A DNA stretch of 64,000 nt from positions 18,417-82,416 of the forward strand of contig DASXLD010000006.1 in assembly GCA_036496385.1 (NCBI GenBank), given 5' to 3'. The notes beneath the pieces were generated by a model that ran no database searches, had not been told where the DNA came from, and saw only the letters and a program-made list of their open reading frames with translations. A program made the translations under genes and the position numbers. The stretch is from Schlegelella_A sp036496385. GTDB lineage: Bacteria; Pseudomonadota; Gammaproteobacteria; Burkholderiales; Burkholderiaceae_C. Below, in pieces: positions 51,502 to 60,506 of the stretch. Positions within the stretch are counted from its first letter, which is position 1. Every line of letters begins with the position of its first letter.

Positions 51502-52350
51502 ATGCTGGTGCATCCGCAGTTCGACCCGATCGCGATCGACTTCTCGAAGTACGGCGTGCCGATTGCCGTCCACTGGTACGGCATCACCTACCTGGTCGGT
51601 TTCGCGCTCTTCCTCTTCCTCGCCGCGCGGCGAGCGCGCCTGCCGCAGTTCGCGTCGCGCGGCTGGACGCGGCGCGACATCGAGGACCTGCTGTTCTACG
51701 GCGTGCTCGGCACCGTGATCGGCGGCCGGCTCGGCTACGTCCTCTTCTACAAGCCCGGCTTCTACGCCGCGCATCCGCTCGAGATCCTCGCGGTCTGGAA
51801 GGGTGGCATGGCCTTCCACGGCGGCCTGCTCGGCGTCATCACCGCGATTGCGCTGTTCGCGCGCGCCCGCCATCGCCCGTTCCTCGAGGTCACCGACCTC
51901 GTCGCGCCGTGCGTGCCGACCGGCTTTGCCGCCGGGCGAATCGGCAACTTCATCAACGGCGAGCTGTGGGGACGATTCGCCGACCCGTCACTGCCGTGGG
52001 GGATGGTCTTTCCGCAGTCCGGTTCGACGCTGCCGCGCCATCCGTCGCAGCTGTACCAGTTCGCGCTCGAAGGGCTGCTGCTCTTCGTCATCCTCTGGAT
52101 CTACGGCAAGAAGCCGCGCGGCCTCGGCCAGGTCTCCGGCGCCTTCCTGGTCGGCTACGGCGTCCTGCGCTTCATCGCCGAGTTCTTCCGCCAGCCCGAT
52201 GAGTTCCTCGGTTTTCTCGCGCTCGGCCTGAGCATGGGCCAGTGGCTGTGCGTGCCGATGATCGTCGCTGGAATTGCGCTCTGGCTGTGGGGGCGACGGC
52301 GCGCCGCGCGCGACGGCGAGAGCCTGCCGCTGCAGGCGAAACGGGCCTAA
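51502..52350 (+). CDS. lgt: Prolipoprotein diacylglyceryl transferase
   Basis: Inner-membrane enzyme that attaches diacylglycerol to the lipobox Cys of prolipoproteins. ATG at 51502 (MLVHPQFDPIAIDFSKYGVP) gives 282 residues with seven helices. Signature GRIGNFINGELWGR and the catalytic-region HGGLLGV and RHPSQLYQFALEG are present. The longer frame from 51472 runs through the -10 box and is not used. Confidence 0.96.
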   Translation: MLVHPQFDPIAIDFSKYGVPIAVHWYGITYLVGFALFLFLAARRARLPQFASRGWTRRDIEDLLFYGVLGTVIGGRLGYVLFYKPGFYAAHPLEILAVWKGGMAFHGGLLGVITAIALFARARHRPFLEVTDLVAPCVPTGFAAGRIGNFINGELWGRFADPSLPWGMVFPQSGSTLPRHPSQLYQFALEGLLLFVILWIYGKKPRGLGQVSGAFLVGYGVLRFIAEFFRQPDEFLGFLALGLSMGQWLCVPMIVAGIALWLWGRRRAARDGESLPLQAKRA

Positions 52351-52366
52351 GGGGCCCGGCGGGACG

Positions 52367-53098
52367 ATGCGGCAGATCTTCCTCGACACCGAGACGACCG
52401 GGCTCAGCCCCGAGTCGGGCGACCGCATCATCGAGATCGGCTGCGTCGAGCTCGTCAACCGGCGCCTGACGGGACGCACCATCCACTTCTACGTCAACCC
52501 GGAGCGCCGCAACAGCACCGACGCCTACAAGGTCCACGGCCTGTCCGACGAGTTCCTCGCCGACAAGCCGCTGTTCGCCCAGATCGTCGACGATTTGCTC
52601 GGCTTCGTCGACGGCGCCGAGATCATCATCCACAACGCCGCGTTCGACATCGGCTTTCTCGACATGGAGCTGCGCCGGATCGGGCGGCTGCCGTTCCTCG
52701 ATCACGGCGTGCGCGTCACCGACAGCCTGTCGATGGCGCGCGACAGCTTCCCCGGCAAGTCGAACTCTCTCGATGCGCTCTGCAAGCGCTTCGAGGTCAA
52801 CAACGCGATGCGCGAGCTGCACGGCGCGCTGCTCGACGCCGGCCTGCTCGCCGAGGTCTACGTCCGCATGACGCGCGGCCAGGAGTCGCTCGTCATCGAC
52901 GCCGGCGATGCGCTCGCCGCCGACCTGGCGCTGAGGCCGATCGACTTCAGCACGCTTGTGCTCGTCGTCATCGCCGCCGACGAGGACGATCTCGCGGCGC
53001 ACGCCGAAGTCCTCGCCGAGCTCGACGATGCGAGTGGCGGACACACGGTCTGGCGACGGCTGCGGGCAGAGCCGCCACGCGTCGCCATGGCACAATGA
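52367..53098 (+). CDS. dnaQ: DNA polymerase III epsilon subunit
   Basis: 3'-5' proofreading exonuclease of the replicative polymerase, 243 residues. DEDD-type motifs: Exo I IFLDTETTGLSPESGDRIIE, Exo II EIIIHNAAFDIGFLDMEL, Exo III RELHGALLDAGLLAEVY. Starts 16 nt after lgt and precedes tRNA-Val, a frequent neighbour of dnaQ. Confidence 0.95.
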   Translation: MRQIFLDTETTGLSPESGDRIIEIGCVELVNRRLTGRTIHFYVNPERRNSTDAYKVHGLSDEFLADKPLFAQIVDDLLGFVDGAEIIIHNAAFDIGFLDMELRRIGRLPFLDHGVRVTDSLSMARDSFPGKSNSLDALCKRFEVNNAMRELHGALLDAGLLAEVYVRMTRGQESLVIDAGDALAADLALRPIDFSTLVLVVIAADEDDLAAHAEVLAELDDASGGHTVWRRLRAEPPRVAMAQ

Positions 53099-53132
53099 CC
53101 GCCTCTCGCAAGCGGCGTTTCGCACCCCGCGC

Positions 53133-53207
53133 GGGCGGTTAGCTCAGGGGTAGAGCACGTCCTTCACACGGACGGGGTCGCAGGTTCGAAACCTGCACCG
53201 CCCACCA
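53133..53207 (+). tRNA. tRNA-Val (CAC)
   Basis: Acceptor GGGCGGT pairs with ACCGCCC, D-arm GCTCAGGGGTAGAGC, anticodon stem CGTCC/GGACG around TTCACAC with anticodon CAC at 53165-53167, T-arm GCAGGTTCGAAACCTGC, encoded CCA. Confidence 0.95.
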
Positions 53208-53568
53208 TCAACCCAGAGCTCGGCTTCGGTTCGGACTCCTTGCAGAGACGACAGGATGATGCATGGATCGGGCACGCGGTGAGCCAACGCTGGCCTCGGA
53301 CCAAGGGGTCTGGTCCGCGGAGTCGCGCCGGAACGCACCCATGGATCGCGGCCTTGATCGCCCCCTGGGGAGAAGCCAGCGAGGAGCGTCCGTGCGCTAG
53401 AACCGGGCGCCCGATCGCCGGTCCATCCCGCGTGTAGTCGTTCACGAACGCCGAGCTCGCGGCCTGGCGGGCAACGGCGGCGTTACCGCGGCGATTCCGC
53501 TCGTCCGCCGCTCGTGACCTTCCGTCGGCCCCCCCTCAGGTGCGGGGGAGGGCTGCCGAGAACGTGTC
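53208..53568 (+). other. 361-nt gap after tRNA-Val
   Basis: No supported gene. A 7-bp hairpin (CGGACCA/TGGTCCG around AGGGGTC, 53297-53317) follows the tRNA by 90 nt and may end its transcript. A C/G-run hairpin lies near 53530-53553. Promoter elements of the pilin operon must lie here but no convincing -35/-10 pair is seen. Confidence 0.5.
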
Positions 53569-54138
53569 GTGCAGCCCGAAAACCGTCCTCTGCGAGGCTC
53601 GTCCGGCATTGCCGCCGCCGTCGCTGTTGCCGCGCCACGGCGGGCGGCCGGCTTCAGCCTGGTCGAGATGCTCACGACGATGAGCGTCCTCGCGATCATG
53701 CTCATGATCGCGTCGCCCGGTCTTGCTTCGCTCACCGCTGCCAACGCGCTGAGCTCGGCGCAGGGTGAGCTCGCGGCGGCGATCACCCTTGCGCGCGGCG
53801 AGGCGCTCAAGCGCGCGACCTCGGTCGGCATCGCCGCCGCATCGCCGGTGAGCGGCGCCGAGTTCACCGGCGGCTGGGTCATCTTCGTCGATGCCAACGG
53901 CAACGGCACCTACGACGTCGGTGAAGTCATCGTCCGCTCGCAGCCCGCCTTCCGCGGCGACGTGCGCGTCTCGACCAACACCGGTGCCACGACCGTTGCC
54001 TTCAACGGTCGCGGCTTCGTCGCTCCCTTCGCCACGATCACCTTCACGGTGTGCTCCAGCTACGCCAGCAAGAGCTACCAAGTCCTCCTCGAGCCGGTCG
54101 GCCTCGCCGACGTCGCCGAAACGACGGGGTGCCCATGA
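53569..54138 (+). CDS. fimT: GspH/FimT family minor pilin
   Basis: Minor pseudopilin-like subunit, 189 residues from a GTG start. The prepilin peptidase site is AAG-FSLVEMLTTMSVLAIMLM, with Glu5 in place, after a long leader of 28 residues; the actual start may be downstream. The C-terminal part carries the GspH beta-domain and a conserved Cys pair (VCSSYASKSY, TTGCP). First gene of the minor pilin operon, in the position of fimU/fimT. Confidence 0.85.
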   Translation: MQPENRPLRGSSGIAAAVAVAAPRRAAGFSLVEMLTTMSVLAIMLMIASPGLASLTAANALSSAQGELAAAITLARGEALKRATSVGIAAASPVSGAEFTGGWVIFVDANGNGTYDVGEVIVRSQPAFRGDVRVSTNTGATTVAFNGRGFVAPFATITFTVCSSYASKSYQVLLEPVGLADVAETTGCP

Positions 54139-54656
54139 AGCGTCGCGCGCCGCCCTCGAAGCTGCGTTCAACCGCGAAGCGGAGCCGCACGCGCGGCTAT
54201 GCCCTGCTCGAGGCGCTGGTCGCGGTCCTCATCGCTGCGGTCGGCTTCGTCGGCGCGGCGCGGATGCAGACGCTCGGCCTGGCGATGAACAACAGCACCC
54301 AGGCGCGCCAGAAGGCGACGCTGCTCGGCTACCAGATGGCCGATCGCATCCGCGCCAACCAGGCCGGAATGACGGCGCATGCCTACGATGCGCCGACGGC
54401 CGGCGCGACGACTTGCCTGTACAGCGGCAGTGGCTGCTCGCCGGCGCAGCTCGCCGCAGCCGACGTCGGCGAGTGGCAGGCCGAGATCGCATCGCAGCTG
54501 CCGACAGCCACCGGCGTTGTCTGCCTCGACAGCACGCCGGACGACGGCGATGCGCTCGCGCCGTTGTGCGATGGTCTTGGCAACGTCATCGCGGTCAAGC
54601 TCTGGTGGACCGACAAGGTCGGCACACCGCGCTTCGTCGTCTCGGTCCGGCCATGA
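54135..54656 (+). CDS. pilV: Type IV pilus modification protein PilV
   Basis: Minor pilin of 173 residues; cleavage site TRG-YALLEALVAVLIAAVGF, then the PilV pattern AARMQTLGLAMNNSTQARQK and YQMADRIRANQAGM. The C-terminus has paired cysteines (TTCLYSGSGC, VCLDS). ATG overlaps the fimT stop. It primes pilus assembly with PilW, PilX and PilE. Confidence 0.9.
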   Translation: MKRRAPPSKLRSTAKRSRTRGYALLEALVAVLIAAVGFVGAARMQTLGLAMNNSTQARQKATLLGYQMADRIRANQAGMTAHAYDAPTAGATTCLYSGSGCSPAQLAAADVGEWQAEIASQLPTATGVVCLDSTPDDGDALAPLCDGLGNVIAVKLWWTDKVGTPRFVVSVRP

Positions 54657-55729
54657 ACTCGGCCCTGCAGCGTCGCCACGAAGGCCACCGCGCGCGCGGC
54701 GTGACGCTGGTCGAGCTCATGGTCGGGATGGCGGTCGGCCTGTTCGTCGTCCTGGTCGCGATCTCGATCTTCGTCAGCACGCGAACGCTGCACGCCGTCG
54801 GCTCGTCGTCGACCCGGATGAGCGAGAACGCGCGCCTCGCCATGGACGTGCTGCAGAGCGACATCCGCAACGCCGCGTTCGTCGGCTGCCGTCCGCTGCT
54901 CAACGACGCGCCGACGATCGTCCTGCTCGCCGGTGACGGCGGCTTCCTGTCGACCGCGGTGGGCATGATCGGCTACCGCGGCACCGGATCGACCTTCTCG
55001 CCGGCGCTGACCGGCCCGCTCGCTGCCTTCCCGGCGGCGTCGGCACCGTTGCCGACCAGCGATGTCCTGTCGCTGCGCGTCGCGGCCGACATGCCGGGCC
55101 TCGGCATCGTCGGCACGATGGCGACGACGGTGGCGGCGCCGTTGGTCGCGGCGAGCGCGCCCACCAACACGCTCGCTTCCGGCGACATCGTCCTCGTCGC
55201 CAGCTGCAAGGCGTCGTCGATGTTCCAGGTCACGGAGGCGAATCCGGCGCAGACCGGCATCCTCAACCACGCCATCGGCGGCGCCTTCTCGCCTGGCAAC
55301 GCCACCGACGACATCCAGCAGCGCTTCCGCACCGACGCGACCGTCTACAAGATGGAAACGCGCCACTACTACGTCGCACCGAGCGTGATCCGGCCGGGGA
55401 CGAACTCGCTCTGGCGAATCGTCGTGCCGGGGCCGGTCGTCCCGGTCGAGGTCGCCTCCGGCGTCGACCGGCTGGCGATCACCTACGGCGTCGACGGCGC
55501 GGCGACCGCCGGCCAGCAGAACGTCGACCGCTATCTGACGGCCGATGCGGTGACCGCGTGGGACAAGGTCGTCACGGTGCGGCTGCAAATGCTCGTCGCG
55601 ACGGCCAAGGACGGCGTCAGCCGCACCTCGCAGAGCATCACCTTCGCCGGCTCGACGATCGCCTTCACCGACCACCGGCTGCGCAGCGTCCTGTCCGAAG
55701 TGGTCACCGTCCGCAACGGAGCGCCATGA
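54653..55729 (+). CDS. pilW: Minor pilin PilW
   Basis: 358 residues; site ARG-VTLVELMVGMAVGLFVVLV with Glu5, followed by ARLAMDVLQSDIRNAAFVGC, typical of PilW. Starts within the pilV stop (ATGA) and overlaps pilX in the same way. Confidence 0.9.
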   Translation: MNSALQRRHEGHRARGVTLVELMVGMAVGLFVVLVAISIFVSTRTLHAVGSSSTRMSENARLAMDVLQSDIRNAAFVGCRPLLNDAPTIVLLAGDGGFLSTAVGMIGYRGTGSTFSPALTGPLAAFPAASAPLPTSDVLSLRVAADMPGLGIVGTMATTVAAPLVAASAPTNTLASGDIVLVASCKASSMFQVTEANPAQTGILNHAIGGAFSPGNATDDIQQRFRTDATVYKMETRHYYVAPSVIRPGTNSLWRIVVPGPVVPVEVASGVDRLAITYGVDGAATAGQQNVDRYLTADAVTAWDKVVTVRLQMLVATAKDGVSRTSQSITFAGSTIAFTDHRLRSVLSEVVTVRNGAP

Positions 55730-56313
55730 AGAACGCCTCCACCTCGATCCGCGGCGCCCGCGAGCGCGGCATCTCGCTCGTCACCACGCTGGTGCTGATG
55801 CTCGCGACGCTCGGTCTCGGCGTCGCCGTGATGAGCGTCAACTCGATGGAAGAACGGATGATCGCGAACACCAAGGATCGCGACCTCGCGTTGCAGGCGG
55901 CCGAGGCGGCGCTGCGCGACGGCGAGCAGGACATCGCGAGCAACATCAGCCCGTCGACGGCGTTCACCGACGTCTGCACGAACGGCCTTTGCACGCCACC
56001 TTCGCAGCGCGACTCGCTCGGCGCGCTCGCCTCGGTGCCGGTCGACGATGCCCACCTCGGCTTCGACTGGACGGTCGACGCCAACGTGCGCGTGTACGGC
56101 CAGTACACCGGCAGCGCGCAGTTCCCGAGCGTCGCGCAGCAGCCGCGCTACGTGATCGAGAAGTTCAGCTATCTCGGCACGCCTGCCGGCGAGAGCGTCG
56201 TCCTCGGTTCCGAGCCGACCGCGCCGGGCGTCGGCTATCGCATCACGGCGCGGGCAACGGGCGCCCGCCCGGAAACCGTCGTCGTCCTCCAGTCCATCTA
56301 CGCGACTCGCTGA
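55726..56313 (+). CDS. pilX: Minor pilin PilX
   Basis: 195 residues; leader ending ERG then ISLVTTLVLMLATLGLGVAV. It lacks Glu5 in the usual position (Thr here), as PilX proteins commonly do. NSMEERMIANTKDRDLALQA and AAEAALRDGEQDI are PilX family marks. Confidence 0.88.
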   Translation: MKNASTSIRGARERGISLVTTLVLMLATLGLGVAVMSVNSMEERMIANTKDRDLALQAAEAALRDGEQDIASNISPSTAFTDVCTNGLCTPPSQRDSLGALASVPVDDAHLGFDWTVDANVRVYGQYTGSAQFPSVAQQPRYVIEKFSYLGTPAGESVVLGSEPTAPGVGYRITARATGARPETVVVLQSIYATR

Positions 56314-56323
56314 CAAGGACATC

Positions 56324-59300
56324 ATGAAGACCGCCTCACGCGCCCGACCCATCGCCGCGCTGCTGCTGTCGGCGCCGCTCGCAGCGCTCGCCGCGACGCC
56401 GTTCACGCTGGCGAGCTACCCGCTGTTCCTCGCCCCCGGCATCAAGCCGAACGTGATGATCATCCTCGACAACTCGGAGTCGATGGATGCGACGATGGCC
56501 GGCAAGGTCATCAACGGCGATGACCTGACGACACGCGGCAACATCGCGCGCGGCATCCTGCGCGGGCTGCTCAGTTCGTACCGCGATGCTTTCAACTTCG
56601 GCGTGAGCAGCTTCCGCACCGCGGGGCCGACGCTCTACAACACCCACGCCTACTACGTCGGCAACGCGACGACGATGGTCTATACCAACGACTGCGTCGC
56701 CGGCGTCTCGGCGACGAATTCGGGCCGCCGTTGCATCGCCAACCCGCAGCCGGCCAACGGCTTCAACTACATCACGTACGACCGCAGCGGCGACGATGCC
56801 GACATCAACGACGTGCTGTACTCGGGTTCGACCAGCAACCAGCTCTACGGGATCGGCGTTTCCGGCACCAGCTACAACGTCTACCTCTCGCACGACAGCT
56901 CGGCGGCGTGGGCCGCCACCAACTTCAGCAGCTCGCAGGGCACCTGGGGATTCGTGCCGACCGATGCCGGCTTCCTGCCGACCGCCGCGACCATGCCGCG
57001 CCAGCTCTGGATCAAGCGCGGCTGGGGCTACGGCGACAACATCACGGGCGTGGGCATCGTCAACGAGGCAGTCGCCGTCGACTCGGCGACCCACTTCACG
57101 CGCCTGACGACGCTGCTCGCCAACGAGACCAACACCGGCAGCGGCGAGATCAAGAACAACGCGTTCTACACGCCGATCGCCGGCACGCTGTCGACCGTGC
57201 GCGACTACTTTCGCGGCACCAGCACGCCGATCACGCAGTCGTGCCAGAAGAACTTCGTGATGCTGGCGACCGACGGCAATCCGACCGGCAAGACGAACGG
57301 CCAGCAGTACGACCCGTCGCAATGGGTCAACACGTACGACTCGGTCGCCGGGACCTGGACCTACGGCCAGGCGCAGCGCGACGTCTTCGACCAGCTCACG
57401 GCCCTGCGCACGACTTCCGTGAGCAGCCGCACGTACGACATCCAGACCTATATCGTCGGCATGGGCGACTCGCTCGCCAACCCGAGCTCGATCGCGGCGC
57501 TGAACAAGATGGCTGACCTCGGTGGCGGCTACCCGACCGCCTTCGTCGGCAGCAGCAGCGATTCGTTGCAGCGCGCCTTCCAGTCGATCGTCAGCGACAT
57601 CCAGGCGAAGACCAGCGCGGCGTCGTCGGTCGCCCTCAACACCGGCTCGTGGACGACCGGTTCGGCGATCTACCAGGCCAAGTTCAACAGCGGCGACTGG
57701 TCGGGGACGCTGCTCAACTATCCGGTGGCGTCGAGCGGCGCGATCGCCACCAACCCGGCGTGGGACTCCGGTGTCCAGCTGAAGGCCCAGGACTGGAGCA
57801 GCGGGCGCAACATCATCACCTACAAGCCGTCGGCCACGGCCGGCGCACGGGGCATCCCGTTCCGCTGGCCCGCGGCCCCGGCAACGCCGACCGCCACCGA
57901 GCTCGACGCCACCCAGACCGCCTCGCTCAACCTGACCCCCGGCGGCGGCAGCGACAGCTTCGGCGAGCTGCGCCTGCGCTTCCTCCGCGGCGACGCCAGC
58001 CAGGAGGCGCGCAGCTGCGCAAGCCCGCCGTGCGCCGCGCCGCAGTTCCGCAACCGCAGCATCACGACGCTCGGCGACATCGTCAACTCGTCGCCGTACT
58101 ACATCGCGGCGCCGAACTTCGGTTACTACGACGACTTCGAGAGCGCACGCTACAGCGCGTTCGCGTCCACCTATCGCGCACGCACGCCGGTGATCTACTT
58201 CGGCGCCAACGACGGCATGCTGCATGCGGTCAATGCCAACACCGGCGCCGAGATGTTCGCCTATGTGCCGTCGGCGGTGTACGGCGATCTCTCGAAGCTC
58301 ACCGATCTCGCCTACACCCACCGCTACCTGGTCGACGGCTCGCCGACCATCGGCGACGTCTTCTACAACAGCGCCTGGCACACGCTTCTCGTCGCCGGCA
58401 TGCGGGCCGGCGCAAAGGGGCTGTACGCCCTCGACGTCACCGATCCGTCGCATTTCACCGAGGCCGACGCGGCGAGCATCGTCCGCTGGGAGTTCCAGGA
58501 CCCGGACATGGGATACGTCTTCGGCCAGCCGCTGCTGGTGAAGACCAACAACGGCCGCTGGTCGGTGGTGGTGAGCGGCGGCTACAACGTCGGCAACGCC
58601 AACGGCCACAGCATGCTGTTCATCATCGATGCCGAGACGGGCGCGCTGGTCCGCAAGATCGACACCGGCTCGGGCACGGTGGCGAGCCCGGGCGGCCTGT
58701 CGGCGCCGGGGGCGGTCGACAGCAACGGCGACGGCGTCGCCGATCTCGTCTACGCCGGCGACCTCGACGGCAACCTGTGGAAGTTCGACCTCACGAGCTC
58801 GACGCCGGCGAGCTGGAGTCTCGGCAACGGCGCGCTGCCGCTCTTTGTCACCGGCAGCGGCCATGCGATCACGGGCCGGCCCGACGTCACCAAGTTCACC
58901 GCCGGCGGCTTCCTCGTCGCCTTCGGCACCGGCCGCTACATCGCGAGCGCCGACAACACCGACCTGACGACGCAACGCATCTACGCCGTCCGCGACACCG
59001 GGACGGCGGCGACGGTGTCGTTGTCGCTGCTCGTCCAGCAGACGATCACCGGCACCGGCAACGGTCTCGACGGCCAGCAGTACCGTTTCAGCACCCATGC
59101 TGTCGGCCTGCCGCAGGACTACAACGCGACCGGCGACAACACGATCGTCAAGTCGACCTACCTGAGCGACAAGCGCGGCTGGTATCTCGACCTGCCGGAG
59201 TCGGGCGAGCGCGTTGTCGCCGATGCCCGGTTCCGGGGCGGGCGGGCGATCTTCACGTCGATCACGCCCGATGTCAGCTCGCCCTGCGCATACGGCGGAT

Positions 59301-59614
59301 CGGGCTGGGTCATCGAGCTCGACGCGATGACCGGCAACCGCTTCGACAGCGCGACCTTCGACAGCAACGGCGACAACGTCCTCACAAGTTCCGACTACAT
59401 CAGCCGCAGCGGCATCGCGTCGCAAGCGCAGAACACCAGCGGCAGGCGCATCGCCGCGATCCCGGCGGCGCCCGGATTCATGAGCAACCGGGCCGGCGGC
59501 GTGTCCGGGCTCGAGGACAAGTTCATCAATACCTCGGACGGCACCGTCGTCCGGGTTCGCGAAACCTCCGGCGCCGGCCGCGAGGGGCGCGTCATGTGGC
59601 ACGAGGTGCGTTGA
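56324..59614 (+). CDS. pilY1: Pilus tip adhesin/assembly protein PilY1
   Basis: 1096-residue exported protein. Signal peptide (cut near LAALA-A). N-terminal von Willebrand A-like domain with MIDAS-type DNSES at residues 49-53 (LDNSESM) and later SYRDAFNFGVSSF and IVGMGDSLANPSSIAALNK. The C-terminal beta-propeller carries YFGANDGMLHAVNANTGAEM, YVPSAVYGDLSKLTDLAYTH, and a calcium-site loop DSNGDGVAD at residues 799-807. PilY1 joins the minor pilins at the pilus tip and controls extension and retraction. Starts 10 nt after pilX. Confidence 0.94.
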   Translation: MKTASRARPIAALLLSAPLAALAATPFTLASYPLFLAPGIKPNVMIILDNSESMDATMAGKVINGDDLTTRGNIARGILRGLLSSYRDAFNFGVSSFRTAGPTLYNTHAYYVGNATTMVYTNDCVAGVSATNSGRRCIANPQPANGFNYITYDRSGDDADINDVLYSGSTSNQLYGIGVSGTSYNVYLSHDSSAAWAATNFSSSQGTWGFVPTDAGFLPTAATMPRQLWIKRGWGYGDNITGVGIVNEAVAVDSATHFTRLTTLLANETNTGSGEIKNNAFYTPIAGTLSTVRDYFRGTSTPITQSCQKNFVMLATDGNPTGKTNGQQYDPSQWVNTYDSVAGTWTYGQAQRDVFDQLTALRTTSVSSRTYDIQTYIVGMGDSLANPSSIAALNKMADLGGGYPTAFVGSSSDSLQRAFQSIVSDIQAKTSAASSVALNTGSWTTGSAIYQAKFNSGDWSGTLLNYPVASSGAIATNPAWDSGVQLKAQDWSSGRNIITYKPSATAGARGIPFRWPAAPATPTATELDATQTASLNLTPGGGSDSFGELRLRFLRGDASQEARSCASPPCAAPQFRNRSITTLGDIVNSSPYYIAAPNFGYYDDFESARYSAFASTYRARTPVIYFGANDGMLHAVNANTGAEMFAYVPSAVYGDLSKLTDLAYTHRYLVDGSPTIGDVFYNSAWHTLLVAGMRAGAKGLYALDVTDPSHFTEADAASIVRWEFQDPDMGYVFGQPLLVKTNNGRWSVVVSGGYNVGNANGHSMLFIIDAETGALVRKIDTGSGTVASPGGLSAPGAVDSNGDGVADLVYAGDLDGNLWKFDLTSSTPASWSLGNGALPLFVTGSGHAITGRPDVTKFTAGGFLVAFGTGRYIASADNTDLTTQRIYAVRDTGTAATVSLSLLVQQTITGTGNGLDGQQYRFSTHAVGLPQDYNATGDNTIVKSTYLSDKRGWYLDLPESGERVVADARFRGGRAIFTSITPDVSSPCAYGGSGWVIELDAMTGNRFDSATFDSNGDNVLTSSDYISRSGIASQAQNTSGRRIAAIPAAPGFMSNRAGGVSGLEDKFINTSDGTVVRVRETSGAGREGRVMWHEVR

Positions 59615-59616
59615 TC

Positions 59617-60006
59617 ATGAATCCATTCCTCTCGAAGCGCTGCTGGCGCGCTGCGGCGCTCGCCGCCCTCGGCCTGGCGTGTGCGGGTGTTGCGTCGGCG
59701 AGCCGCGTCGACTTCGCCCCGCCGCCCGCCGCGTCGGCGGTGCAGACGTCCGCGCAACAGCCGCAGCACGTGCAGGCCGACGAGAGCTCGAGCCTTCGTC
59801 AGGGCGTCGTCGGCGCAGTCGACGAGCGCCGGGCGCGCATCCAGGTGCAGGGAATCTGGCTCGACACCGTCGCCGGCCAGACGAAGCTGCTGCGCGGCGG
59901 CCGCCCGGCGGGCCTCGAGACGTTGCGGGCCGGCGAGACCATCCGCTTCACCGTCGCGCCCGAGAGCACGGGAGCGCCGAGCGTGCGGCTGATCTATGTG
60001 CCCTGA
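59617..60006 (+). CDS. Small exported protein in the pilY2 position
   Basis: 129 residues with a signal peptide (MNPFLSKRCWRAAALAALGLACAGVASA) and a compact C-terminal domain LRQGVVGAVDERRARIQVQG with VAGQTKLLRGG and TIRFTVAP. It lies between pilY1 and pilE exactly where pseudomonads carry pilY2; sequence similarity to PilY2 cannot be judged here. Starts 2 nt after pilY1 and overlaps pilE by 11 nt. Confidence 0.7.
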   Translation: MNPFLSKRCWRAAALAALGLACAGVASASRVDFAPPPAASAVQTSAQQPQHVQADESSSLRQGVVGAVDERRARIQVQGIWLDTVAGQTKLLRGGRPAGLETLRAGETIRFTVAPESTGAPSVRLIYVP

Positions 60007-60445
60007 CCGCTCGCCGCGGCGACCGCACCATTGGCGCGGGTTCACGCTGATCGAGGTGATGATCGTCGTCGTGATCGTTGCCGTCCTCGGCGCGGTCGCG
60101 CTGCCGAGCTACCAGGCGTCGGTACGCAAGGGCCGCCGCGCCGACGCGCGCGCTGCGCTGGTGACGACGGCACAGCTGATGGAGCGCTACTCGACCGAGC
60201 ACTCGACCACCGGCTACTCGACCGCCACGCTCAGCACCATCACCGGGCCGACAGTGGTCGCAAGACCGGCGAGCGACAACGGCTACTACGTGCTCTCGCT
60301 GAGCAACCTCGCGGCGACGACGTTCACCTTGCGGGCTGCGCCTCAGGGCGCGCAGTCGAGCGACGGCTGCGGCACGTTCACGCTCGACGAGCGCGGCGTC
60401 CGCGGCGTCACCGGCGGGACCCTGGCGACGACCGACTGCTGGTAG
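59996..60445 (+). CDS. pilE: Type IV pilin PilE
   Basis: 149 residues, short leader ending in HHWRG, then FTLIEVMIVVVIVAVLGAVA with Glu5, the canonical type IVa N-terminus. The C-terminal disulfide loop is DGCGTFTLDERG...TDCW. Placed last in the fimT-pilVWXY1-E operon, which makes PilE a minor pilin by analogy with Pseudomonas, not the major subunit. Confidence 0.92.
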   Translation: MCPDRSPRRPHHWRGFTLIEVMIVVVIVAVLGAVALPSYQASVRKGRRADARAALVTTAQLMERYSTEHSTTGYSTATLSTITGPTVVARPASDNGYYVLSLSNLAATTFTLRAAPQGAQSSDGCGTFTLDERGVRGVTGGTLATTDCW

Positions 60446-60470
60446 GGTCGCCGCGCGGCGGCTGCGGGGC

Positions 60471-60502
60471 GGGAACGCAAAGCCGCCGGCGAGCATCCAA
60501 TC
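60471..60502 (+). promoter_or_regulatory. ECF-type promoter, copy 1 (sigma gene)
   Basis: GGGAACGC (60471-60478) and GCATCCAATC (60493-60502) separated by 14 nt, ending 4 nt before the sigma factor ATG. The same two blocks with the same spacing recur at 61225-61256. The geometry suits -35 and -10 elements of an ECF promoter; transcription would begin at or very near the ATG. Confidence 0.7.
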
Positions 60503-60506
60503 CGCC

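Noticed and set aside
53164..53445. Minus-strand frame ending MVGGAGFEPATPSV
   Set aside because: This peptide is the well-known artefact of translating a tRNA gene, here tRNA-Val; there is no protein gene.
56336..59602. 1088-codon minus-strand frame over pilY1
   Set aside because: Exact antisense shadow of pilY1, with repetitive composition and no recognisable motif.
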